The translations under genes were made by a program, and so were the position numbers. The notes below the pieces were generated by a model that saw only the letters and a program-made list of their open reading frames with translations, was not told where the DNA came from and made no database searches. From Vagococcus salmoninarum (lineage in GTDB: Bacteria > Bacillota > Bacilli > Lactobacillales > Vagococcaceae): DNA of 64,000 bases. The DNA lies in contig NZ_NGJU01000015.1 of the NCBI RefSeq assembly GCF_003987495.1, positions 1 through 64,000 on the forward strand, read 5' to 3'. Shown here piece by piece: positions 47,782 to 56,127 of this stretch. Every line of letters begins with the position of its first letter. The stretch's first letter is position 1.

Positions 47782-48522
47782 ATGACTTTAGAAATAAATA
47801 ATTTAACAGGTGGTTACGGTCATATTCCTGTTTTAAAAGATGTAAACTTCTCTGTAAATAGTGGTGAAATCGTTGGTTTAATCGGCTTAAACGGGGCTGG
47901 TAAAAGTACGACGATAAAAAACATTATCGGTTTACTGACACCCCAACAAGGTAGCATCTTGATTGAAGGTGAATCCCTTAGAAGCCATCCGGAAACTTAC
48001 CGGAAAAAAATCGGCTATATCCCTGAAACCCCAGCCTTGTATGAGGAATTAACACTAAAAGAACACATTGAAATTACTGCCATGGCTTACGATATCCCTT
48101 TAGAAGAAGCTTACCGCCGGGCCGATGCCTTATTAAAAACCTTTCGTTTAGAAAATAAACTGGACTGGTTCCCAGCTCACTTCTCAAAGGGCATGAAGCA
48201 AAAAGTTATGGTGCTCTGTGCCTTTTTAATTGAGCCTAGTTTGTATATTATTGATGAACCTTTCTTAGGTCTTGATCCTTTGGCCATTCACGCTTTATTA
48301 GAATTAATGGATCAGATGCGCCAAGACGGTGCAGCTATTTTAATGTCCACGCATATTTTAGCCACAGCTGAAAAATATTGTGATCGTTTTGTTGTCTTAC
48401 ATGAAGGAAAAGTCCGGGCAATTGGAACGATCGCTGATTTACGCCAAGAGTTTAATTTACCTGATTCTTCCTTAGATGAAATCTATATTGCGTTGACTGC
48501 TGAAGAAGGGATGAAGGCTTAA
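47782..48522 (+). CDS. ecsA: ABC transporter ATPase EcsA
   Basis: 246 aa. Walker A GLNGAGKST, signature FSKGMKQKVMVLCAF, Walker B YIIDEPFLGLD and switch His in STHIL. It works with EcsB; in Bacillus Ecs loss impairs protein secretion, competence and the site-2 protease RasP. CGGAGG precedes the ATG. The stop codon shares one base with ecsB. Confidence 0.91.
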   Translation: MTLEINNLTGGYGHIPVLKDVNFSVNSGEIVGLIGLNGAGKSTTIKNIIGLLTPQQGSILIEGESLRSHPETYRKKIGYIPETPALYEELTLKEHIEITAMAYDIPLEEAYRRADALLKTFRLENKLDWFPAHFSKGMKQKVMVLCAFLIEPSLYIIDEPFLGLDPLAIHALLELMDQMRQDGAAILMSTHILATAEKYCDRFVVLHEGKVRAIGTIADLRQEFNLPDSSLDEIYIALTAEEGMKA

Positions 48523-49739
48523 TGGAAAAGTTTTATAAAAACCGCTTAAGCCGTCACCAAACAAAACTTAATCGTTATTTAAAATACGTCCTAAATGACC
48601 ATGTTGTCTTAATTTCTTTGTTTTTATTTGGTGGCTTCGGCTTTTATTACGCTAATTTTGTCAAAACCCTTGATGCTAATTTTATATTAGCTAAACCTTT
48701 AGTTTTGTTCATTTGGTTGGCTGCTCTTTTAACTGGTGGTCTGGCCACTTTAGCCAAAGATGCCGATAAAGTCTTTCTTTTACCAAAAGAGCAGCACATG
48801 ATTGATTATTTAAAGGCGAGTTACCGCCATTCCTTAGTCTTGCCTTTTACTCTTTTATTAATTACTAGCGGCATTAGTATGCCACTATTGATTGCTGTCA
48901 ATCGTTCCACTGTGACTGATTTTGCTTTTTATTTAATCACCTTGCTCCTATTAAAGGCGGCTCATTTATTAATTAAATGTCAAGCCCTCTTTCTCCAAAC
49001 AAAAAAACAGGCCCAACAATTAACGCTTATTTGGTTAGTTGGTAGTCTCTTAAGTCTATTGGCCCTCCTTTACTTAGCACCTTGGTTTGGTTTAATTCTT
49101 AGTGTGGTTGTTTATGCCCTAAGTCGCTTAGCTACGACTAAACTCTTTCAAGAAAAAAACCTTGATTGGGAAGGGATGATTAGTCTTGAACAACAGCGCT
49201 TAAAAAAGATTTTTCAATTTATTAACTTGTTTACAGACGTCCCTGGCATTGCTGGTAAAGTTAAACGTCGGAAATACGCTGACGGTTTATTAAAACGACT
49301 GCCTAGCGACCAAAAAGGCACTTACCCTTACCTTTATACTCGCAGTTTTTTACGGGGGGCGGAATTTAGTGGCTTATACTTACGCTTAACTTTGATTGGC
49401 GTCGTCGTTGCCGTCTTTTTAACCGATTTCTATCTCGTCTTACTGATCAGCTTATTAGTGATTTACTTAATTGGGTTCCAACTGATTCCTCTCTATAGTC
49501 AATTTGACTACATGGTTATGACTCAGCTTTATCCAGTTCCTAAAGTTCAAAAAGCTAGCGCCGTTCAGGCCTTGATTGCTAAACTGCTTGCAGTAACCGC
49601 TCTTTTATTAAGTCTAACAGCCTTAATTGTCTTGCCAAAACTCCAAGAGAGCCTAATTGTGATTGGCAGCCTTGGTTTAGAAATTGCTCTTTTCACATAC
49701 TTCTACATTCCAAGCCGCTTGAAAAAGCTGTCTAAATAA
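48522..49739 (+). CDS. ecsB: ABC transporter permease EcsB
   Basis: 405 aa with about eight to ten membrane segments, matching EcsB in length and in the N-terminal YKNRLSRHQTKLNRYLKYVLNDH. It is the membrane partner of EcsA. The exported or regulated substrate is not known. Confidence 0.89.
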   Translation: MEKFYKNRLSRHQTKLNRYLKYVLNDHVVLISLFLFGGFGFYYANFVKTLDANFILAKPLVLFIWLAALLTGGLATLAKDADKVFLLPKEQHMIDYLKASYRHSLVLPFTLLLITSGISMPLLIAVNRSTVTDFAFYLITLLLLKAAHLLIKCQALFLQTKKQAQQLTLIWLVGSLLSLLALLYLAPWFGLILSVVVYALSRLATTKLFQEKNLDWEGMISLEQQRLKKIFQFINLFTDVPGIAGKVKRRKYADGLLKRLPSDQKGTYPYLYTRSFLRGAEFSGLYLRLTLIGVVVAVFLTDFYLVLLISLLVIYLIGFQLIPLYSQFDYMVMTQLYPVPKVQKASAVQALIAKLLAVTALLLSLTALIVLPKLQESLIVIGSLGLEIALFTYFYIPSRLKKLSK

Positions 49740-49742
49740 AGA

Positions 49743-49775
49743 AAAACTCACTTAAATGAGAGTTTCTCTCTTTAA
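49743..49775 (+). terminator. probable terminator after ecsB
   Basis: AAACTC and GAGTTT pair around a short AT-rich loop, followed by CTCTCTTT. The stem is short. Confidence 0.55.
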
Positions 49776-49871
49776 AGTTCATTAATTAATAGATCTATCT
49801 TGACGAAGTGGTTCAAGGGTTTTACAATGATAATTAATAGTATCTTTAACTTAAAGTTAGGTGGAGACAAT

Positions 49872-50654
49872 ATGACTGCGGATTTTCAATTTGATAAAAA
49901 CTGGTCTCTCCAACCAATTAAAGGAGATACTGGTCGAGCATACATGGGTGTTAATGCTAATGATAAAGTCTTTATTAAGCGAAATTCTTCGCCTTTTTTA
50001 GCGGCCTTATCTCGTGAAGGCATTGCCCCAAAATTAGTTTGGACGAAACGAACAGGGAATGGTGATGTCTTAACCGCCCAAGAATGGTTAGATGGTTATT
50101 TATTAAAGCCTGAGGAAGTTGGTAATCGCTTAGATGTGATTAGAATCTTACAACACCTCCACCAATCCGATTCTTTGAAAAAAATGCTTTATCGCCTAGG
50201 TGGCAAAGAAAAACAAGCCTTTGATTTTTTAAGTGCTTATGCCAATGACTTACCTAGTGAATTAAATAAAAACCAATACTTATTGCGGGTTTTTCGCTTC
50301 TTGGAAGACCATATCCCCAATGCAGTTGAACCCCAAGCTTGTCATGGGGACCCGATTTACCACAACTGGCTCCTATCTGATAATGACCGGTTGTATCTAG
50401 TTGATTGGGACTCAACGATGTTAGCTGATCCAGCCACAGATTTAGGAACGGTCTTAGGGCGCTATGTCCCTTACAAAGATTGGCCTCATTGGTTAGACTC
50501 TTACGGTTGGGATCATTCGGAAGAAAGCTTAGAGCGAATTTATTGGTACAGTGGCATGGATTTTTTACAGCGCATTAAACAATGCTACATCCAACAAAAT
50601 TTTAAACAAATGAATCTAGAAATTTTACTCTTAAAGAAAATTTATGCTTATTAA
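49872..50654 (+). CDS. phosphotransferase family protein (YtmP-like)
   Basis: 260 aa aminoglycoside/choline kinase fold. The catalytic loop CHGDPIYHNWLL and metal-binding LVDWDSTMLADPATDLG are intact. It lies directly upstream of trmB, as ytmP does in Bacillus; the substrate is unknown and resistance should not be assumed. ATG at 49872 is chosen for AGGTGGAG at 49860-49867; the frame is open 24 codons further upstream without family similarity. Confidence 0.86.
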   Translation: MTADFQFDKNWSLQPIKGDTGRAYMGVNANDKVFIKRNSSPFLAALSREGIAPKLVWTKRTGNGDVLTAQEWLDGYLLKPEEVGNRLDVIRILQHLHQSDSLKKMLYRLGGKEKQAFDFLSAYANDLPSELNKNQYLLRVFRFLEDHIPNAVEPQACHGDPIYHNWLLSDNDRLYLVDWDSTMLADPATDLGTVLGRYVPYKDWPHWLDSYGWDHSEESLERIYWYSGMDFLQRIKQCYIQQNFKQMNLEILLLKKIYAY

Positions 50655-50655
50655 A

Positions 50656-50692
50656 AGAGAAGCTCTCTGATATAATGTCAGAGAGCTTTTAA
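50656..50692 (+). terminator. terminator between ytmP-like gene and trmB
   Basis: AAGCTCTCTGA and TCAGAGAGCTTTT pair around TATAATG. The loop contains a -10-like TATAAT that could also help to start trmB transcription. Confidence 0.8.
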
Positions 50693-50740
50693 ATAAAGGC
50701 AAATAATACTAGTAAGCGAAAAGAAAAAGGAGAATTAACT

Positions 50741-51388
50741 ATGCGTGTTAGAAATAAACCTTGGGCAAAAGACAGAATTGCCGAGCACCCTCAATTTGTC
50801 GTCTCAGAACCAGCTATTTGGCGTGGTCGTTGGCAAGAGCGCTTTGGTAATAACCACCCGATTCATATTGAAGTTGGCACTGGTAAAGGTCAATTCATTT
50901 ATGAAATGGCTAAAGCCCATCCGGAAATAAATTACATTGGGATTGAAATTCAAATGAATGTTTTAGTCGTCGCTTTAGACAAACTAATTGAAGAGAGTCT
51001 GCCTAACTTACAATTACTCCATGTTGATGGCGGTTCAGTTACAGATTACTTTGAAGACTTGGAAATCGATCGCGTCTACTTAAACTTCTCTGATCCTTGG
51101 CCGAAAACAAAACACGACAAACGTCGCTTAACATTCAAAACATTCTTAGCTAGTTATGAAAAAATCTTACCCTTTAACGGTGAAGTTCATTTCAAAACTG
51201 ACAACCTAGGTTTATTCGAATATTCTTTAGCCAGTTTTTCACAATATGGCATGATTCTTAAACAAGTCTGGTTAGATTTACACAACAGTAAGTTTGAAGG
51301 CAATATCATGACTGAATACGAACAAAAATTTTCGGCTAAAGGCCAACCGATTTATCGGGTGGAAGCTTACTTTACCGGTAAAAAATAA
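50741..51388 (+). CDS. trmB: tRNA (guanine-N7-)-methyltransferase
   Basis: 215 aa SAM-dependent enzyme methylating G46 of t[19 protein letters not shown] binds [20 protein letters not shown] and the C-terminal [16 protein letters not shown] are the substrate motifs. AAAAAGGAG precedes the ATG. Confidence 0.95.
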   Translation: MRVRNKPWAKDRIAEHPQFVVSEPAIWRGRWQERFGNNHPIHIEVGTGKGQFIYEMAKAHPEINYIGIEIQMNVLVVALDKLIEESLPNLQLLHVDGGSVTDYFEDLEIDRVYLNFSDPWPKTKHDKRRLTFKTFLASYEKILPFNGEVHFKTDNLGLFEYSLASFSQYGMILKQVWLDLHNSKFEGNIMTEYEQKFSAKGQPIYRVEAYFTGKK

Positions 51389-51392
51389 CTAA

Positions 51393-51438
51393 AAAACAGT
51401 CTAAACTTCCTGGTAGCTACCTTAGTTTAGGCTGTTTA
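51393..51438 (+). terminator. terminator after trmB
   Basis: AACAGTCTAAACT and AGTTTAGGCTGTT pair around CCTGGTAGCTACC-like sequence, followed by TATTTC. One mismatch in the stem. Confidence 0.78.
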
Positions 51439-51461
51439 TTTCATTAATAAGGAGTGTCTTT

Positions 51462-51881
51462 ATGACTAAGAAAAAAATTTAAATTCCGCTCATTTTAAGT
51501 TTAGTACTAAGTATTGGGCTCTTTTTCTTCTTGTCTCGCCAAAATCAAAACACCCTCTCAATCACTATTGATCACCCACAGCAAAAAGAGCTTAAACTCT
51601 ATCGTGTGACTAGTAATAGCAAAGACTTACTATACGCTAATCCTTTTATTCAAACTGGTCAAGAAACTCTCAATGAGTTACCTGAACAAGGTGAGTATCA
51701 ACTAGTTTTAGAGATTGATGGCAAAGATTATCTGATCTTAGGTTATGCTGACGGTTCGACTGCTGCTTTAACTATCAATTTAGAGTTTAAAAAAGGGATT
51801 GACCATGAAACTTATGAACTGACAGTCACTGTTAATCACCCGATTTATCAAGAAACAACTAACTTTTCACTCATTTGGTAA
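51462..51881 (+). pseudogene. small exported protein gene with an early stop codon
   Basis: ATG at 51462 follows AAGGAGTG at the right distance but the frame reads MTKKKI-stop. The same frame then continues as a hydrophobic signal/anchor (IPLILSLVLSIGLFFFLS) and about 115 residues of a beta-rich hydrophilic domain (LSITIDHPQQKELKLYRV; TYELTVTVNHPIYQ) to 51881. Replacing the TAA with a sense codon restores a membrane-anchored protein of about 139 aa. A TTG at 51531 is the only later start and has no ribosome binding site. No family was recognised. It could be a true nonsense mutation or a base error. Confidence 0.7.
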
Positions 51882-52024
51882 AAACACCTCTAATCAACGT
51901 AAAGTTGATTCTTTATCGTGATTATAATACATTTAATCGCTTTTTGTTCATAATAACAACCTTTTGCACGAAAACGCTACTTGTTACGACGTTTTTTTAG
52001 ATCCCTTGCTGTCTTTAGCCAATT

Positions 52025-52053
52025 AATCCCTTTTCTTCAAAAGGGATTTTTGG
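52025..52053 (+). terminator. Rho-independent terminator without an obvious gene
   Basis: AATCCCTTTT and AAAAGGGATT pair around CTTC and are followed by TTTGGCTTTTTG. It lies 144 bases after the broken exported-protein gene and may be its terminator or that of a lost gene. Confidence 0.72.
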
Positions 52054-52302
52054 CTTTTTGACTTTTTGAAGTAACGCATGACTTTTGCAGTTGCTTCTTT
52101 CTCTAAGAGTCCTTAGCCTCGCTCCTTCATATTATTCTGTCCTCAAAAAATGCAATGCCTTTATCTTACTATATTTACTTCCCCCACTTAACTAAAATAG
52201 CATATTCTAACATGATAAAACTGATTCCTAAAAGACAATTCGTCCTGTCGGTTCTTTTTTCAATTACAGCCAACTCTTTTCGATACTTGTCTTCTCTTCA
52301 AT

Positions 52303-52348
52303 ATTAGTCAATTTAAAGTAACATTATTAGTCAATTTAAAGTAACATT
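52303..52348. repeat. two tandem copies of a 23-bp unit
   Basis: The 23-base unit starting ATTAGTCAATTTAAAG and ending TAACATT occurs at 52303-52325 and again, identical, at 52326-52348. It lies 116 bases before the start of the AP2/zinc-knuckle gene, so it could be a double operator or a recent duplication. Confidence 0.85.
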
Positions 52349-52463
52349 CTATAATTATCGTTCATCTCCCCCTTAACTTAAATCCACTTGAACCGATGTA
52401 AGTAGTAAGAGCCTCAAAAAAATCGCTTTTAATTAACAACAACCAAAGAAAGGAATTTTATTA

Positions 52464-53282
52464 ATGTTAGATCAAATTGCTCTTCCAAGAAAATATGGAT
52501 TACTAACTATCCAAAAAACATCAAAAAATAAGAATGGCGTATTAGTTGCCCAATGTATTTGTGATTGTGGCCAAACCAGCACGCCTTATTTAAATAATGT
52601 TCTAGCAGGTCGAACAAAGAGTTGTGGCTGTCTAGCCCTAAAAAACCAGCGGAAATACAAGGATATTACGAATCAACGTTTTGGAAAGATTGTTGCTTTA
52701 AGCCCGACTGATGAACGGACAAGCGGTGCAGTTGTTTGGAATTGCCGTTGCGATTGTGGCACTCATTTGAAAACTTCTCAGAGAAATCTTAGTCGCGGCA
52801 TTAAGGACAATTGTGGCTGTGTGAATCAAGAAAAACTTTCAATTCCAGGCCATCACTATAATTTTTTAACAGTCATTTTCCCTATTAGTAATAATAAAAA
52901 ACGTTCTTCAAAAGATAAATGGCTCTGCCAATGTGATTGTGGTAATTTAACAATCGTAGCTTATACTAATATAGTTAACAATCATACTAAAAGTTGTGGG
53001 TGTCTAAAAAAAGATAGTTTACGAGAGACACTCGTTGAAAATACTTGCTTAGACAACCTCAATACAAAATTATATAAAAATAATACGAGCGGTGTTAAAG
53101 GCGTCTATAGTAATCGAGGCAAATGGCATGCTTACATTACTTTTCAAAATAAACGCTACACACTTGGCGCCTATTGCTCTCTATTAAAGGCCAAAGAGGC
53201 CCGCCAACAAGCAGAAAGTGAATTATTTACTCCCCTTTTACAAAAATACGCGGTTCTTTTAAATTCAAACCAAGAGATTTAG
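52464..53282 (+). CDS. zinc-knuckle triplicate protein with AP2-like DNA-binding domain
   Basis: 272 aa. Three tandem units of about 62 residues each carry CxCDCG ... CGC: Cys31/33/35 with 54/56, Cys94/96/98 with 117/119, and Cys155/157/159 with 178/180. Each unit is preceded by a YG/FG-hydrophobic strand (YGLLTI, FGKIVAL, YNFLTV). Residues 203-257 (NNTSGVKGVYSNRGKWHAYI, then YTLGAYCSLLKAKEAR) resemble the AP2 domain of phage and homing-endonuclease proteins. No HNH or other nuclease motif is visible. It is probably a sequence-specific DNA-binding protein of mobile origin, standing alone in an accessory pocket. Confidence 0.75.
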   Translation: MLDQIALPRKYGLLTIQKTSKNKNGVLVAQCICDCGQTSTPYLNNVLAGRTKSCGCLALKNQRKYKDITNQRFGKIVALSPTDERTSGAVVWNCRCDCGTHLKTSQRNLSRGIKDNCGCVNQEKLSIPGHHYNFLTVIFPISNNKKRSSKDKWLCQCDCGNLTIVAYTNIVNNHTKSCGCLKKDSLRETLVENTCLDNLNTKLYKNNTSGVKGVYSNRGKWHAYITFQNKRYTLGAYCSLLKAKEARQQAESELFTPLLQKYAVLLNSNQEI

Positions 53283-53396
53283 AACCAAGGCTTACGTACT
53301 AGTAACGAACTGAGACGTCTAAGACATAACTTTAAACTTAAGATCTACTAAAAACCAAAAAAAGCTAAAATAAAGTTAAAAACCACTCATCAAAGA

Positions 53397-53457
53397 AACA
53401 TCCTAAAGAAAGCAGCCAGGCTACTTAAGCCCGTACTTCTGCTTTCTTTAGGATGTT
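53397..53457. repeat. long inverted repeat (hairpin)
   Basis: AACATCCTAAAGAAAGCAG at 53397-53415 pairs perfectly with CTGCTTTCTTTAGGATGTT at 53439-53457, a 19-bp stem with a 23-base loop. There is no T tract directly after it on either strand. It lies 115 bases after the AP2-like gene. It could end that transcript, or mark the edge of the accessory segment. Confidence 0.8.
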
Positions 53458-53556
53458 GTTGTCTTGATTTTACTAACAGCTCATTTCAATCAGACTGTTA
53501 ATAATTAGTTCTAAATTTTGCTTTGGTTATTAATATCTTAAGAAAAGTTGGCCATA

Positions 53557-53901
53557 CTAGCTAGTTTTCGTTAAACGATAAATATCCAAGATTGTGCCAG
53601 TCTGACTATCCGCTACAAATTCATATTGAATATATTCCCCATCTTCAATTCGGGTGATCCCACCGGTATAAGTTTGCGATTTGATTGCGAATTTTTGTAA
53701 GGGTGTCTTCGTAAACTCAATCCATGCCCCTTCAATTGGACCTTCAGCTAGAAAAGCTTTTTTAACTTTAGCTAATACTTTGTCTGGACTAACTGTTTGC
53801 CTTTTTATAACCCAATTAGTTGCTAGTCCCCCCAAGACAATCCCAGTCCCTATGCCCAGTACTAAGGTAGCCTCTAATAGTTGTCGTTGTGCTTTTTTCA
53901 T
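53557..53901 (-). CDS. membrane-anchored PepSY-like small protein
   Basis: 114 aa from ATG 53901 (MKKAQRQLL). One N-terminal membrane segment (ATLVLGIGTGIVLGGLATNWVI) is followed by an extracytoplasmic domain with the PepSY-like ending YIQYEFVADSQTGTILDIYRL. Such proteins are often thought to inhibit peptidases or sense the envelope; no role is proved here. The annotation is by pattern only. Confidence 0.62.
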   Translation of the reverse strand: MKKAQRQLLEATLVLGIGTGIVLGGLATNWVIKRQTVSPDKVLAKVKKAFLAEGPIEGAWIEFTKTPLQKFAIKSQTYTGGITRIEDGEYIQYEFVADSQTGTILDIYRLTKTS

Positions 53902-53973
53902 GTCTATCCTCACTCCTTACCTTCACTTATTAGTTAGATTGTATCATAGACAGCATCTAATCTGCCTAAAAAA

Positions 53974-54540
53974 TTAATTATCCTTCAATTTTAGCACTTT
54001 TGTGATCAGTTTTTGATAAATACTGATTAGCGCCGGTTCTTGACTCATTGTGTCGATGTCACTGAACTTTAACCACTTAACGCCTTTTGTTTCCTGCTTA
54101 TTTATTACTAGTTCTGCTCTATCGTCACCTTCAAAAAGATATGCTACTGACAAATGTAAGTGACTTGGAATCCATTGGCCATGTTTTAGATGGCCGAAGA
54201 CCGGTAAGATATCTAAACTAGCAATCCTATTTGAAAGTGGCTTTAAAATTTCTAGCCCCGTCTCTTCTCGGGCTTCTCGCTGTGCGACAGCTAGGAAGTC
54301 AGTTTCTCCATCAACATGCCCACCTGTCCAGGACCAAGTATCATAAAGTTTATGATAAATGAATAATGTCTTAGTACCCGTTTGATTGACGATAAAAGCT
54401 GAGCTAGTAAAATGAACTACTTGATTCTCACGGGTTAATAAATTATTGAATAGCTGCATGTAAGTTAATATTAACTCTTTATCTTTAGATTCTTGTAAGT
54501 TAAATGCCACATATTCACGTATTTCTTGATAAATCTCCAC
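53974..54540 (-). CDS. Nudix hydrolase
   Basis: 188 aa. The Nudix box is complete: GGHVDGETDFLAVAQREARE followed by ETGLE. It begins with a helical segment of about 50 residues. It hydrolyses a nucleoside diphosphate derivative; the substrate is unknown. It is monocistronic, and an ATG-proximal GAGGGAAAG serves as ribosome binding site. Confidence 0.9.
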   Translation of the reverse strand: MEIYQEIREYVAFNLQESKDKELILTYMQLFNNLLTRENQVVHFTSSAFIVNQTGTKTLFIYHKLYDTWSWTGGHVDGETDFLAVAQREAREETGLEILKPLSNRIASLDILPVFGHLKHGQWIPSHLHLSVAYLFEGDDRAELVINKQETKGVKWLKFSDIDTMSQEPALISIYQKLITKVLKLKDN

Positions 54541-54658
54541 TTTCCCTCACTCCTACTTGCTATTTTCTTTTAATTGTAGCATAGTGATTCCTTGATATCG
54601 CTACAAAACCCTGAAAAAAAATGCTAATTGCGCTATAATATAGATAACAAGTGAAAGT

Positions 54659-54690
54659 GAGGTGGGGCTCTGCGTATTGCAGAGATTCGT
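54659..54690 (+). promoter_or_regulatory. pepA ribosome binding site with intervening hairpin
   Basis: The only good Shine-Dalgarno, GAGGTG at 54659-54664, lies 26 bases before the pepA ATG, too far for normal use. Between them CTCTGC (54668-54673) and GCAGAG (54679-54684) form a 6-bp hairpin with loop GTATT. Folding it removes 17 bases and leaves an effective spacing of about 9. Confidence 0.55.
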
Positions 54691-55767
54691 ATGGAAGAAA
54701 AAACATTTCAATTAATTAAAAAGATGACAGAAATTCAAGGAACTAGTGGTTTTGAAGATGATGTCCGAGAAGTGATGAAAAAGGAAATCGCACCTTACGT
54801 CGATAAGATCGAATTCGATGGTCTCGGTGGCGTCTTCGGTATTCGTAAAAGTAAAGTTGAGAATGCCCCAAGAATTATGGTAGCTGCTCACATGGATGAA
54901 GTTGGCTTCATGCTTTCACAAATCCAAGAAAACGGAACTTTCCGTGTTGTACCTTTAGGTGGCTGGAACCCTTATGTGGTTTCTGCTCAGCGTTTTACTT
55001 TAAAAACTCGTAAAGGTGACTATCCAGTTATTTCATCATCAGTACCACCCCATTTATTAAGAGGTTCTGATGGTCAAAGCAAAGTTGAAGTAACCGATAT
55101 TTTATTTGATGCCGGTTTTGATTCAAAAGAAGAAGCTGAAAGTTTCGGTGTCCGTCCTGGTGATAGCATCGTTCCTGACGTAGAAACGATTAAAACGGCT
55201 AATGGAAAAAACATTATTAGTAAAGCTTGGGATAACCGTTACGGTTGTACTTTAGTCATTGAAGCCTTAGAAGCCTTAAAAGATGTGGACTTACCATTTA
55301 CCTTAATTGCGGGAGCCAACGTCCAAGAAGAAGTTGGTTTACGTGGGGCTCGTCCTTCGACCCACAAATTTAAACCTGATTTATTTTTAGCTGTTGACTG
55401 TTCACCGGCTAATGACATCGATGGTAAAAAAGATACTTTTGGTCATTTAGGCGAAGGCTTCTTAGTTCGAATTTTTGATCCCGGCATGATTACTTTACGT
55501 CGTATGCGTGAATTCTTATTAGAGATTGCTGAAAGTAATAACATTAATCACCAATACTTTGTTTCTAAAGGCGGCACTGATGCTGGAGCTGCTCACTTGA
55601 TGAATAATGGGATTCCTAGTGCGGTTATTGGCGTTCCAGGACGTTATATCCACACTCATCAAACAATGTTCAATATGAGTGATTACGAAGCAGCTAAAGC
55701 AATGTTAATTACAACTTTGCAAGCTTTAGATGCTGACAAAATTAACGAAATCATTTACGGAAAGTAG
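54691..55767 (+). CDS. pepA: glutamyl aminopeptidase, M42 family
   Basis: 358 aa di-metal aminopeptidase. VAAHMDEVGFML gives the first His and Asp, VQEEVGLRGA the catalytic and metal-binding Glu pair, AVDCSPANDI an Asp ligand, SKGGTDAGAAH and PGRYIHTHQTMF the rest. It removes N-terminal Glu/Asp from peptides in the cytoplasm. ATG 54691 is the family start; the ribosome binding site is unusually distant, with a hairpin between. A thioredoxin-like gene follows 8 bases later. Confidence 0.93.
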   Translation: MEEKTFQLIKKMTEIQGTSGFEDDVREVMKKEIAPYVDKIEFDGLGGVFGIRKSKVENAPRIMVAAHMDEVGFMLSQIQENGTFRVVPLGGWNPYVVSAQRFTLKTRKGDYPVISSSVPPHLLRGSDGQSKVEVTDILFDAGFDSKEEAESFGVRPGDSIVPDVETIKTANGKNIISKAWDNRYGCTLVIEALEALKDVDLPFTLIAGANVQEEVGLRGARPSTHKFKPDLFLAVDCSPANDIDGKKDTFGHLGEGFLVRIFDPGMITLRRMREFLLEIAESNNINHQYFVSKGGTDAGAAHLMNNGIPSAVIGVPGRYIHTHQTMFNMSDYEAAKAMLITTLQALDADKINEIIYGK

Positions 55768-55775
55768 GTCAACGA

Positions 55776-56090
55776 ATGATTATCCCTAAAAGTTTAGAAG
55801 AATTAGCTAGTTATGTTGAAACAGGCAAACACGTCTTTTTCTTTACTGCTGATTGGTGTGGCGATTGCGTTTATATTAAACCAGTCATGCCAGAGCTTGA
55901 AGCGGAGTTTCCAGAATATACCTTTGTCCAAGTTGACCGTGATGAATTTCCAGACTTAGCCAGTCAATGGGCGATTTTTGGTATTCCTAGTTTTATCGTA
56001 ACTGAAAATGGCAAAGAAAAAGGCCGTTTAGTTAATAAAAACCGTAAAACCAAAGCTGAGGTTAGTGACTTTATTAAAAGTCTCACTTAG
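55776..56090 (+). CDS. thioredoxin-like protein
   Basis: 104 aa thioredoxin fold with FFTADWCGDCVYI, so the redox pair is Cys-Gly-Asp-Cys instead of CGPC, and cis-proline in FGIPSFIV. The substrate is unknown. Its closeness to pepA (8 bases) indicates cotranscription. Similar small thioredoxins sit beside pepA in other Enterococcaceae, as far as I recall. Confidence 0.88.
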   Translation: MIIPKSLEELASYVETGKHVFFFTADWCGDCVYIKPVMPELEAEFPEYTFVQVDRDEFPDLASQWAIFGIPSFIVTENGKEKGRLVNKNRKTKAEVSDFIKSLT

Positions 56091-56127
56091 TTAACAACAC
56101 GTACTTAAATTTAGGAGGGTGACGAAC

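Larger units (their letters stand above)
51882..52463. other. gene-free accessory stretch with repeats
   Basis: 582 bases, AT-rich, no convincing coding frame on either strand. It holds two weak hairpins (AATCAAC/GTTGATT at 51892-51910; AAAACG/CGTTTT near 51970-51997), a good terminator at 52025-52053, and a tandem repeat at 52303-52348. The last 20 bases contain AAAGAAAGGAAT, the ribosome binding site of the next gene. Confidence 0.6.

Noticed and set aside
49872-50654. Aminoglycoside phosphotransferase resistance gene
   Set aside because: The fold is shared, but the position beside trmB matches the housekeeping YtmP-like family.
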